Shown here piece after piece: positions 1 through 7,020 of a stretch of DNA of 9,727 nucleotides. The notes under the pieces are model-generated. The model saw nothing but the letters and a program-made list of their open reading frames with translations, ran no database searches and was not told the origin of the DNA. Numbering within the stretch: the stretch's first letter is position 1; every line of letters starts with the position of its first letter. Origin of the DNA: an uncultured Lachnospiraceae bacterium (GTDB lineage: Bacteria > Bacillota > Clostridia > Lachnospirales > Lachnospiraceae); assembly GCA_947565255.1 (NCBI GenBank), contig CANOFI010000072.1:1-9727 (forward strand), written 5' to 3'. A program made the position numbers and the translations under genes.

Positions 1-54
1 GTAATTGAAATGCTCAATATTACAAAAGAGTTTCCGGGAATTAAGGCAAATGAT
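1..54 (+). pseudogene. N-terminal fragment of an ABC transporter ATPase
   Basis: Frame 1 from the first base reads VIEMLNITKEFPGIKAND. This is the typical opening of the ATP-binding subunit of sugar or nucleoside ABC importers, just before the Walker A region. After about base 54 the similarity stops: the frame continues as unrelated residues and ends at the TGA at 115-117, inside the next gene. No Walker A, Q-loop or signature motif follows, so this is a remnant or one side of a rearrangement, not a working gene. The true start lies before the window or is lost. The family call rests on 18 residues. Confidence 0.5.
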
Positions 55-100
55 AGAGAGGATTGCCGCATCACCAGAAGAGGAAAAGAATGGGGAATAA
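50..100 (+). other. Short reading-frame tail before the methyltransferase
   Basis: Frame 2 reads MIERIAASPEEEKNGE and then TAA at 98-100, six bases after which the O-methyltransferase begins reading. The acidic, lysine-rich ending looks like the C-terminus of an upstream operon member. The same frame carries a TAA at 2-4, so it cannot be the tail of a long gene if the sequence is continuous. With the ABC fragment in another frame just upstream, the join near base 50 is best read as a rearrangement or assembly junction. No function can be assigned. Confidence 0.25.
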
Positions 101-103
101 AGT

Positions 104-745
104 ATGTTAGTGGATGAAAGAATGAATTCTTATATTTGTTCTCTGTATGAGAATCTGCCTCCCCAGCTGTCGGAACTAGAAAAACAGGCACTTCAGGATG
201 AAGTGCCTATTATTCGTAAAGAAACGCAGAGCCTGCTCCGGGTGCTGCTTGCTGCGGCAGAACCGGGAAATATATTAGAAGTAGGTACTGCGGTAGGGTT
301 TTCCGCGTTGTTTATGGAGTATTATAACCCGAAGCCATGTCAGATTACAACCATTGAAAAATATGAAAAGCGCATTCCGGCTGCGAAGGAAAATTTCAGG
401 AGGGCCGGGAAGGAGTCTGTGATTACGCTGCTCGAAGGGGATGCGGCGGACATTTTAAAAAAACTGTCCGGCACATACGATTTTATATTTATGGACGCGG
501 CGAAGGGACAGTACATTCATTTTTTGCCGGATGTATGCCGCCTGTTGAGGAAAGGCGGGATGCTGCTCTCTGATAATGTGCTGCAGGATGGGGAAATTGT
601 GCAGTCACGGTTTGTCGTTACAAGACGAAACCGGACGATACATAGCAGAATGCGCGATTACCTTTATACGCTCCACCATCATCCGGATTTGACAACGACC
701 CTGCTTCCGGTCGGAGATGGCGTGACAGTCAGTGTAAAAAAGTAG
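104..745 (+). CDS. trmR: SAM-dependent O-methyltransferase, TrmR (YrrM) like
   Basis: Class I SAM-dependent methyltransferase of 213 residues, the usual length for the YrrM/TrmR group. In Bacillus subtilis TrmR methylates 5-hydroxyuridine at tRNA position 34 to 5-methoxyuridine. Seen here: the SAM loop ILEVGTAVGFSA at 57-68, the acidic ribose-binding E85, D113 in LEGDA, FMDAAKGQY at 129-137 with D131, and the D157-N158 pair. D131, D157 and N158 would form the metal site. The ending LPVGDGVTVSVKK is typical of the group. The ATG at 104 is taken because it gives the expected N-terminal helix; the ribosome site before it is weak, and ATG 122 is an alternative. The next gene is a U32 protein, the same pairing as yrrM-yrrNO in Bacillus, which supports tRNA modification over small-molecule methylation. 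Confidence 0.82.
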   Translation: MLVDERMNSYICSLYENLPPQLSELEKQALQDEVPIIRKETQSLLRVLLAAAEPGNILEVGTAVGFSALFMEYYNPKPCQITTIEKYEKRIPAAKENFRRAGKESVITLLEGDAADILKKLSGTYDFIFMDAAKGQYIHFLPDVCRLLRKGGMLLSDNVLQDGEIVQSRFVVTRRNRTIHSRMRDYLYTLHHHPDLTTTLLPVGDGVTVSVKK

Positions 746-759
746 AAGGATGTGTTTGC

Positions 760-2001
760 ATGAGAAAGACAGAATTACTGATACCGGCAAGTTGCCTGGA
801 GGTTTTGAAAACAGCGGTTGTTTTTGGCGCCGATGCAGTATATATAGGCGGAGAGGCTTTCGGACTCCGGGCAAAGGCAAAAAATTTTTCCATGGAGGAG
901 ATGGCCCAGGGAATTGCATTTGCCCATGAACATGGGGCAAAGGTGTATGTGACAGCGAATATTCTGGCGCATAATGGCGATTTGGATGGTGTGGAGGCTT
1001 ATTTTAGGGAATTGAAGCAGATAAAGCCGGATGCGCTTATTATTGCGGACCCGGGTGTGTTTGCAATCGCAAAAGAGATTGTGCCTGAGATGGAACTGCA
1101 TGTGAGCACACAGGCGAACAATACAAACTACCGCACCTATCAGTTCTGGTGGCAGCAGGGCGCAAAACGGGTTGTTTCCGCGAGAGAGCTTTCCCTCGAA
1201 GAAATCAGACAGATTCGGAGCCATATCCCGGATGAAATGGAGATTGAAAGCTTTATACATGGTGCGATGTGTATTTCCTATTCCGGACGGTGTCTTTTAA
1301 GCAATTATTTTACGGGGCGTGATGCAAACCAGGGGGCCTGTACGCATCCATGCCGCTGGAAATATGCAGTTGTGGAAGAAAAACGGCCGGGAGAATACCT
1401 TCCGGTTTATGAAAATGAGCGGGGAACGTATATTTTTAATTCCAAAGATTTATGTATGATTGAGCATATCCCGGAACTTCTGGAGGCAGGGATTGACAGC
1501 TTAAAAATTGAGGGGCGCATGAAAACGGCGCTTTATGTCGCAACGGCTGCCAGGACCTACCGCAGGGCAATCGATGATTATAAAAAAGACCCCGCACTTT
1601 ATAAAAAAAATATGCCCTGGTATCTTGAGGAGATTTCCAAATGCACCTACCGGCAGTTTACAACCGGATTTTATTTCGGAAAACCGGATGAACATACACA
1701 GATATATGACAATAATACGTATGTAAAGGAGTATACGTATCTTGGAAGTGTGGGCAGGGTGCGGGAGGATGGTTCCTTTTTTTTGGAGCAGCGCAATAAA
1801 TTTATGGTGGGGGAAGAAATTGAGATTATGAAGCCGGACGGAAGAAATGTGGCGGCGGCAGTGACAGAAATTACAGATGAGGAAGGGCTTTTGATGGACA
1901 GCGCTCCGCATCCGCAGCAGAAATTATGGGTAAGGCTGTCGGAAAACCCGGACAGTTACGATATTTTAAGACGCAGAGAAGAGGATACGGTTGAGAGCTG
2001 A
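760..2001 (+). CDS. trhP: U32 family protein, probable tRNA uridine-34 hydroxylation factor TrhP
   Basis: Peptidase U32 family protein of 413 residues. The name is historic: characterised relatives (TrhP, RlhA, UbiU/V) take part in hydroxylation, and TrhP makes 5-hydroxyuridine at tRNA position 34 using prephenate-dependent chemistry. The family signature lies at 163-181, ESFIHGAMCISYSGRCLLS. C171, C178, C194 and C232 (in SKDLC) match the spacing of the cysteines that hold a [4Fe-4S] cluster in UbiU; C198 is an extra candidate. The C-terminal part from about 330 is the beta-barrel domain of the long form, like YrrO. The start at ATG 760 follows AGAAGGA by nine bases. The gene lies 14 bases after the TrmR gene, whose substrate it would make. 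Only one U32 gene is present, whereas Bacillus has two (YrrN and YrrO). Confidence 0.82.
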   Translation: MRKTELLIPASCLEVLKTAVVFGADAVYIGGEAFGLRAKAKNFSMEEMAQGIAFAHEHGAKVYVTANILAHNGDLDGVEAYFRELKQIKPDALIIADPGVFAIAKEIVPEMELHVSTQANNTNYRTYQFWWQQGAKRVVSARELSLEEIRQIRSHIPDEMEIESFIHGAMCISYSGRCLLSNYFTGRDANQGACTHPCRWKYAVVEEKRPGEYLPVYENERGTYIFNSKDLCMIEHIPELLEAGIDSLKIEGRMKTALYVATAARTYRRAIDDYKKDPALYKKNMPWYLEEISKCTYRQFTTGFYFGKPDEHTQIYDNNTYVKEYTYLGSVGRVREDGSFFLEQRNKFMVGEEIEIMKPDGRNVAAAVTEITDEEGLLMDSAPHPQQKLWVRLSENPDSYDILRRREEDTVES

Positions 2002-3838
2002 AGACGCAAAGGAATATGCAAAGACAATTGGAAAAAGCGGTATGGTACTTGGATTAGAGAGAATCCGCAGGCTTTTGGAGGCGCTGGGCAGTCCGCAGAA
2101 TGATTTAAAGTTTGTGCATGTGGCGGGAACGAACGGCAAGGGGTCCGTGATTGCTTATTTATCCAGTATATTGAAGGCGGCCGGATACAGGACGGGCGCG
2201 TATACCTCGCCGGCAGTGTTTGATGAAATGGAAGTGTTCCGCATCAATGATGTGCCGATGGCGCGGAAGACCTATGCCCGTCTGATGGCGCGGATTAAGG
2301 CGGTCATGGAACGAATGGAACAACAGGGCGATGACCTGCCAACTTTGTTTGAGGTTGAGACAGCGCTGGCTTTTTTATACTTTAAGGAAGAGCGCTGTGA
2401 CATTGTATTGCTGGAAGCGGGGCTGGGCGGCGGGTTAGACGCAACGAACTGTATAAAAACTCCTCTCTGCGCCGTCATAACATCTATCAGCAGAGACCAT
2501 ACGGCTGTACTTGGAAATACACTTGGGGAAATTGCGGGGCAGAAGGCCGGGATTATAAAAGCGGCGGAGGATTGTGCGGGAGACAAAAGCTGTGCCGCAT
2601 GCGGGGAGACGACGCCGCAGGAAGCGGGGTATAAACCGCAGGTGGTGAGCGCACCGCAAAAGGAAGAGGTATTGAATGTATTAAAGCAGGTCTGCCGGGA
2701 AAAGCACGCTGAACTATGTGTCGCGGACCGGACCCATATCCGCGGAAATACGCTGGTTTACAAGACATTCCCGCCGATACGGCTTATCCCGTTAGGGGAA
2801 CACCAGTTAGAAAATGCAGCAATTGCAATAGAAGTTATTGAGAAATTACGGAATTTGCATTATAATATAAAAGATGAGCATGTGGTATGCGGACTCAGGA
2901 TGGCTAAATGGCCGGGAAGACTGACTATTCTTGGGAGAGAACCGCTGCTTGTAATGGACGGTGCACACAATGAACAGGCGGCACGGTGTCTTCGCCGGGC
3001 ACTGAAGACGGAATTTTCGGATATGGAATGGTGTTTTATCATGGGAGTGCTGGCAGATAAGGAGTACCAAAAAATTATTTCACATATGGCGCCTCTTGCA
3101 ACGGTTATTTATACAATCACACCGGATAATCCGCGGGCCCTTTCCGGGGAGCTTCTGGCAGAAACGATTCATCGTATGGGGTATCCTGCGGCTTGTCAGG
3201 CGAGCGTTACAGAGGCGCAAAAGGAAGCGCTTACATGGTGTAAAAATGGCAAAAACCGGGGAGTGCTGGCATTTGGAAGTTTTACTTTTTTAAAAGAATG
3301 GAAGGGATCTGTCTTGAAGCAATATCCGCATGCAGCGGCTTTTTCAGAAGGGGAAAGAATGGAAAAGGTCAGCTGCCTGACCCGGCACCCGCTGTTTTTG
3401 GAAAAAATGGAACAATTAAAAAAATTAGAAAAAAACAGACAATTTTGCAAACATGATATCCAGCATTGCCTCGATGTTGCAAGGGGTTGTGTGATACTGA
3501 ATGAGGAACGGATGCTTGGATTTTCCAGGGAAATGCTTTATGCGCTGGCCCTGGTGCACGACATTGGGAGGGCGGAGCAGTATTTGCACGAAATTCCGCA
3601 CGAGGAGGCAAGCGCACAGCTTGCAGAGCGGATTTTGGAGGACTGCGGGTTTGAAAAGGCAGTGGTAAGACAGATGATAAAAGCCATTCGGTATCACAGA
3701 GGCGGGAACGATGCCGGGGATGTTCTGACTGCACTTTTGATAGAGGCGGATAAACGGACAAGAATCTGCTTTGCGTGTGAGGCGAGGATGGAATGCAACT
3801 GGCCGGAGGAAAGAAAAAATGACCGGATTTATATATAA
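1991..3838 (+). CDS. folC: Folylpolyglutamate/dihydrofolate synthase fused to an HD-domain phosphohydrolase
   Basis: A 615-residue protein, about 180 longer than normal bacterial FolC. Residues 1-440 are FolC, a Mur-ligase-type ATPase that joins glutamate to dihydropteroate and to folates: P-loop GTNGKGS at 46-52, TSP at 72-74, LEAGLGGGLDATN at 141-153, DHTAVLGNTL with H170, KAGIIK with K185, and DGAHN at 323-327. About 23 extra residues with a CxxC (C201, C204) lie between K190 and V218. Residues 457-615 form an HD domain: H492, H523-D524, H537, H569 and D587 are the likely metal ligands, followed by a C-rich tail (C593, C596, C602). The TTG start at 1991 gives the expected FolC N-terminus and overlaps the previous stop by 11 bases, so translation is probably coupled. 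An ATG at 3359 with its own Shine-Dalgarno could also yield the HD part alone. Confidence 0.88.
   Translation: MRAEDAKEYAKTIGKSGMVLGLERIRRLLEALGSPQNDLKFVHVAGTNGKGSVIAYLSSILKAAGYRTGAYTSPAVFDEMEVFRINDVPMARKTYARLMARIKAVMERMEQQGDDLPTLFEVETALAFLYFKEERCDIVLLEAGLGGGLDATNCIKTPLCAVITSISRDHTAVLGNTLGEIAGQKAGIIKAAEDCAGDKSCAACGETTPQEAGYKPQVVSAPQKEEVLNVLKQVCREKHAELCVADRTHIRGNTLVYKTFPPIRLIPLGEHQLENAAIAIEVIEKLRNLHYNIKDEHVVCGLRMAKWPGRLTILGREPLLVMDGAHNEQAARCLRRALKTEFSDMEWCFIMGVLADKEYQKIISHMAPLATVIYTITPDNPRALSGELLAETIHRMGYPAACQASVTEAQKEALTWCKNGKNRGVLAFGSFTFLKEWKGSVLKQYPHAAAFSEGERMEKVSCLTRHPLFLEKMEQLKKLEKNRQFCKHDIQHCLDVARGCVILNEERMLGFSREMLYALALVHDIGRAEQYLHEIPHEEASAQLAERILEDCGFEKAVVRQMIKAIRYHRGGNDAGDVLTALLIEADKRTRICFACEARMECNWPEERKNDRIYI
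3348..3361 (+). promoter_or_regulatory. Internal ribosome-binding site and start for the HD domain
   Basis: AAGGGGA at 3348-3354 precedes an in-frame ATG at 3359 with five bases between the GGGG and the ATG. Initiation here would give a 159-residue HD protein (3359-3838), starting where stand-alone clostridial HD proteins of this type start (MEKV...). The site lies at the seam between FolC and HD. It may be a leftover from a separate gene whose upstream stop was lost, or an active second start. Confidence 0.45.
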
Positions 3839-3889
3839 GGCAGCTGGCGGATTTGTACACAATATGGGCGGAAAAGAGGAGAAGAGGAA

Positions 3890-4723
3890 ATGAAAATTGG
3901 GAAAAAGGAATTTGATATTGTAAATGAGACATATATAATGGGGATTTTAAATGTGACACCCGATTCCTTTTCAGACGGCGGGAAATTTTATAAACCGGAA
4001 TCTGCGCTTGTGCGTGCAAAGTGGATGCTGGAAGAAGGCGCTTCCATTATTGATATAGGAGGAGAATCCACCCGTCCGGGGTATGCACCGGTCAGTGTAC
4101 AGGAGGAAATTGAGCGCGTGGTGCCTGTAATTGAAAAAATTAAGGCGTATTTAGATGTGCCGGTATCCGTCGATACGTATAAAAGTGAGGTTGCCACTGC
4201 GGCAGTCGAGGCGGGCGCAGATATGATTAATGACATATGGGGATTTCGGCATGATAAAGATATGGCGAAGGTTACGGCAAAGTATAATCTGCCCTGCATT
4301 TTGGTACATAACCGGAACAATACGAATTATACACATTTTATGAAGGAGGTTTTTCATGAAATGGAGGAGTCCATCCGTATTGCCAAGGAAGCCGGTGTGG
4401 ATGAGGAAAAGATGATTCTGGACCCTGGAATTGGGTTTGGAAAAACATATGAGATGAATCTGGAAATATTAAAGTATCTGGAAGATTTTCATCAGTTTGG
4501 ATATCCGATGATGCTGGCGGCGTCCAGAAAATCCGTGATTGGCACAACGCTGGGTCTTCCGGTGTATGAGCGGGTAGAGGGGACGCTGGTCACAACGGTT
4601 ATGGCAGTTATGAAACGGTATGCATTTGTCCGTGTTCATGATATTAAGGAAAATTACCGTGCCATTCAGATGACAAAGAAAATTTTACAGAGTAATTATC
4701 TGGGATTTGATAAGCTGTTGTAA
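3890..4723 (+). CDS. folP: Dihydropteroate synthase
   Basis: Condenses 6-hydroxymethyl-7,8-dihydropterin diphosphate with p-aminobenzoate to give dihydropteroate; it is the sulfonamide target and is cytosolic. The 277 residues form a full-length TIM barrel. Motifs in order: NVTPDSFSDGG at 21-31, GGESTRPG at 57-64, SVDTYK with D95, IND with N114-D115, DPGIGFGK at 178-185, SRKS at 212-215 and RVHD at 248-251. The loop usually written MHMRG reads VHNRNN (139-144), a variant also known in clostridial enzymes. The start at ATG 3890 follows a long purine-rich site, GAGGAGAAGAGGAA. The gene sits 51 bases after folC-HD, and its stop codon overlaps the ribosome site of folBK, which fits one folate transcription unit. 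Confidence 0.95.
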   Translation: MKIGKKEFDIVNETYIMGILNVTPDSFSDGGKFYKPESALVRAKWMLEEGASIIDIGGESTRPGYAPVSVQEEIERVVPVIEKIKAYLDVPVSVDTYKSEVATAAVEAGADMINDIWGFRHDKDMAKVTAKYNLPCILVHNRNNTNYTHFMKEVFHEMEESIRIAKEAGVDEEKMILDPGIGFGKTYEMNLEILKYLEDFHQFGYPMMLAASRKSVIGTTLGLPVYERVEGTLVTTVMAVMKRYAFVRVHDIKENYRAIQMTKKILQSNYLGFDKLL

Positions 4724-4734
4724 GGAGGAAAGAG

Positions 4735-5571
4735 ATGATGGATAAAATCAGCATTAAAAGACTGGAAGTGTTTGCCAATCATGGTGTGCTGAAGGAAGAA
4801 CGCGAGCTTGGCCAGAAGTTTTATGTATCCTGCAATCTTTATCTTGACATAAGAAAGGCGGGTAAGACGGATTCTCTTGAGGATACGGTGGATTATGGAA
4901 AGGTTTGTTTCCGGATGACCCGTTTTCTGACGGAGCATGTATATAAGCTGATTGAGACTGCGGCAGAAGAACTGGCAAATGAGCTGCTCTATACGATTCC
5001 GCAGATTACTTCACTGGATTTAGAAATTGAAAAGCCGTGGGCGCCTGTCGGTCTTCCGTTAGAAACGGTTTCCGTCTGTATCAGCAGGGGCTGGCATGAA
5101 GCGTACATAGCGCTGGGTTCTAATTTGGGCGACAAGGAAGCTTATTTGAAGCATGGAATCCAGTCTATGGAGCAGTCAAAAGATTTCAGGGTAAAATCCG
5201 TCTCCTCTTTTTTGACGACCAGGCCTTATGGAATGAAGGAGCAGGATAATTTTTTAAATGGATGTATGAAAGTGGAAACGCTTCTGATGCCGGAGGAACT
5301 GCTGGATTTCCTGCAGGGTGTGGAGCGTTCCGTAAACAGGGTGCGTCAGGGAAAATGGGGTCCGAGGACGTTGGACTTGGATATTCTTTTTTATGACGAC
5401 ATCATCATGGATGCGGACAATTTAAAAATTCCGCATGTAGATTTGCAGAACCGGGATTTTGTGTTAGAGCCGCTGAAGCAGATTGCGCCGAATTACTATC
5501 ATCCGGTGCTGCATGAGACAATCAGCAGGCTGGCGGAGAAAGTGCCGGGCGAGCCGACAATTGTAAAATAA
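4735..5571 (+). CDS. folBK: Bifunctional dihydroneopterin aldolase / HPPK
   Basis: Fusion of two successive folate enzymes in 278 residues. Residues 1-118 are FolB, which cleaves dihydroneopterin to 6-hydroxymethyl-dihydropterin and glycolaldehyde: E22 in the HGVLKEE segment, Y54 in VDYGKV, and the catalytic K100 in EIEKPWAP. Residues 122-278 are FolK, which transfers diphosphate from ATP: YIALGSNLGDKE at 124-135, FLNG at 173-176, and the R-x-x-GKWGPRTLDLDILFYDD segment around 204-222, with D214 and D216 as magnesium ligands, then PHVDLQNRDFVLEPL. There is no linker to speak of. AAGGAGG at 4722-4728 serves ATG 4735 (six bases) or the adjacent ATG 4738 (nine bases). The fused product feeds directly into FolP encoded just upstream. 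Confidence 0.94.
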   Translation: MMDKISIKRLEVFANHGVLKEERELGQKFYVSCNLYLDIRKAGKTDSLEDTVDYGKVCFRMTRFLTEHVYKLIETAAEELANELLYTIPQITSLDLEIEKPWAPVGLPLETVSVCISRGWHEAYIALGSNLGDKEAYLKHGIQSMEQSKDFRVKSVSSFLTTRPYGMKEQDNFLNGCMKVETLLMPEELLDFLQGVERSVNRVRQGKWGPRTLDLDILFYDDIIMDADNLKIPHVDLQNRDFVLEPLKQIAPNYYHPVLHETISRLAEKVPGEPTIVK

Positions 5572-5589
5572 GTAAGAAAAATAAAAAAC

Positions 5590-5596
5590 AGGAGGT
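5590..5596 (+). promoter_or_regulatory. Perfect Shine-Dalgarno of the PurF-like gene
   Basis: AGGAGGT lies five bases before ATG 5602. It fixes the start of the PurF-like protein as MGGFFGV and so shows that the absent N-terminal cysteine is not an artefact of a wrongly chosen start: no in-frame Met-Cys lies nearby, and the preceding 30 bases are the gap after folBK. Confidence 0.75.
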
Positions 5597-5601
5597 ACAT
5601 C

Positions 5602-7005
5602 ATGGGTGGATTTTTTGGAGTAGCATCAAAAGAAGACTGTGTTTTCGATTTGTTTTTTGGTACGGATTACCATTCGCATCTTGGCACCAGGCGTGCGGGA
5701 ATGGCGGTGTATGGGGAAAATGGCTTTGATAAGGCGATTCATAGTGTGGAAAATTCTCCCTTTCGGACAAAGTTTGACTCAGAAGCAAATTCCATGAAGG
5801 GGACGATGGGAATTGGGTGTATTTCCGATTTTGAGGCGCAGCCTATTTTTGTTCGTTCGCATCATGGCTCTTTTGCAATTACGACGGTTGGAAAGATTAA
5901 CAATGCAGATGAAATTATAGAACATATTTTGAAGGACCGGGTACATTTTTTTGAAATGAGCAACGGGGAAGTCAATCCGACGGAACTGGTTGCGGCAATT
6001 ATTAACCAGAAGGATCATTTTATTGAAGGAATCCAGTATGCGCTGGAGGTCATTGAGGGCTCTCTGACCATGCTGATTCTGACGCCGAAGGGCATTTACT
6101 GCGCGAGGGATAAATATGGCAGGACTCCGGTTTCCATCGGAAAGAAGGAGGGGGCAACCTGTGCCTGCTTTGAGAGCTTTGCCTATCTGAATTTAGGCTA
6201 TGTTCATGAAAAGGAGCTTGGGCCGGGTGAGATTGTTGTGATGACCGAGGATGGGGTAAGGACGCTGGTTCAGCCGGGCAGGGAGTTGAAAATCTGCGCA
6301 TTTTTGTGGGTGTATTACGGATATCCGTCTTCTTCCTATGAGGGAATCAGTGTAGAAAAAATGCGTTACAACTGCGGGAAGCTTCTTGCAAAACGCGACC
6401 ATGTCAAACCGGATGTCGTGGCGGGGGTGCCGGATTCCGGAACGGCACATGCAATCGGGTACGCCAATGAGTCCGGTATTCCATTTTCCAGGCCTTTTAT
6501 CAAATATACGCCAACCTGGCCGCGCTCCTTTATGCCGACAATACAGAGTAAGCGTGACCTGATAGCGAAAATGAAGCTGATAGCGGTGGAGGATTTGATT
6601 AAGGATAAGCGTCTTCTGCTCATTGATGATTCCATTGTACGCGGGACCCAGCTCCGGGAGACGACAGAATTCCTTTATGAGAGCGGGGCAAAAGAGGTGC
6701 ATATCCGTCCGGCGTGTCCGCCGCTTTTGTTTGGCTGTAAGTATTTGAATTTTTCAAGGTCAACCTCTGAGCTGGAGCTGATTGCCCGGCGTGTGATTAA
6801 TGAACTGGAAGAGGGGGAAGTGACGGAAGAGCTTTTGCGGGAGTATGCGGACCCGGATTCGGAAAAATATGAAAAAATGGTAGAAAAAATTTGTGAAAAA
6901 CTGAATTTTACGTCTCTGCGGTTCCACCGTCTGGATGATATGATAGAATCCATTGGAATTGCAAAAGAGAATATATGTACGTATTGCTGGAGCGGAAAGG
7001 AATAG
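5602..7005 (+). CDS. PurF-like phosphoribosyltransferase with an inactivated glutaminase domain
   Basis: The 467-residue protein has the layout of amidophosphoribosyltransferase: an N-terminal class II glutaminase-type domain (about 1-230) and a type I phosphoribosyltransferase domain (about 240-467). The PRPP loop LLLIDDSIVRGTQ (338-350) and DVVAGVPDSG (271-280) are intact. Cysteines C232, C379, C459 and C462 correspond to the four [4Fe-4S] ligands of Bacillus PurF. The glutaminase site is gone: the N-terminal nucleophile Cys is Gly (MGGFFGV), the Arg of the GHVRYST motif is missing (IGCISD, 71-76), and the oxyanion Asn of HNG is V96. It therefore should not release ammonia from glutamine in the usual way. 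I recall similar MGGFF proteins across Clostridia and Bacteroidetes, commonly annotated as amidophosphoribosyltransferase. The true amine donor or acceptor is unknown. It may be co-transcribed with the folate genes (gap 30 bases). Confidence 0.8.
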   Translation: MGGFFGVASKEDCVFDLFFGTDYHSHLGTRRAGMAVYGENGFDKAIHSVENSPFRTKFDSEANSMKGTMGIGCISDFEAQPIFVRSHHGSFAITTVGKINNADEIIEHILKDRVHFFEMSNGEVNPTELVAAIINQKDHFIEGIQYALEVIEGSLTMLILTPKGIYCARDKYGRTPVSIGKKEGATCACFESFAYLNLGYVHEKELGPGEIVVMTEDGVRTLVQPGRELKICAFLWVYYGYPSSSYEGISVEKMRYNCGKLLAKRDHVKPDVVAGVPDSGTAHAIGYANESGIPFSRPFIKYTPTWPRSFMPTIQSKRDLIAKMKLIAVEDLIKDKRLLLIDDSIVRGTQLRETTEFLYESGAKEVHIRPACPPLLFGCKYLNFSRSTSELELIARRVINELEEGEVTEELLREYADPDSEKYEKMVEKICEKLNFTSLRFHRLDDMIESIGIAKENICTYCWSGKE

Positions 7006-7020
7006 AAAGGCAGGGGTAGC

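Noticed and set aside
3369..4019. Long minus-strand frame of 216 codons across the folC/folP border
   Set aside because: It lies antisense to two clear genes, has a biased composition typical of a shadow frame, and shows no motif or ribosome site.
6193..6702. Minus-strand frame of 169 codons inside the PurF-like gene
   Set aside because: Shadow of a strongly supported coding frame; no protein-like features.
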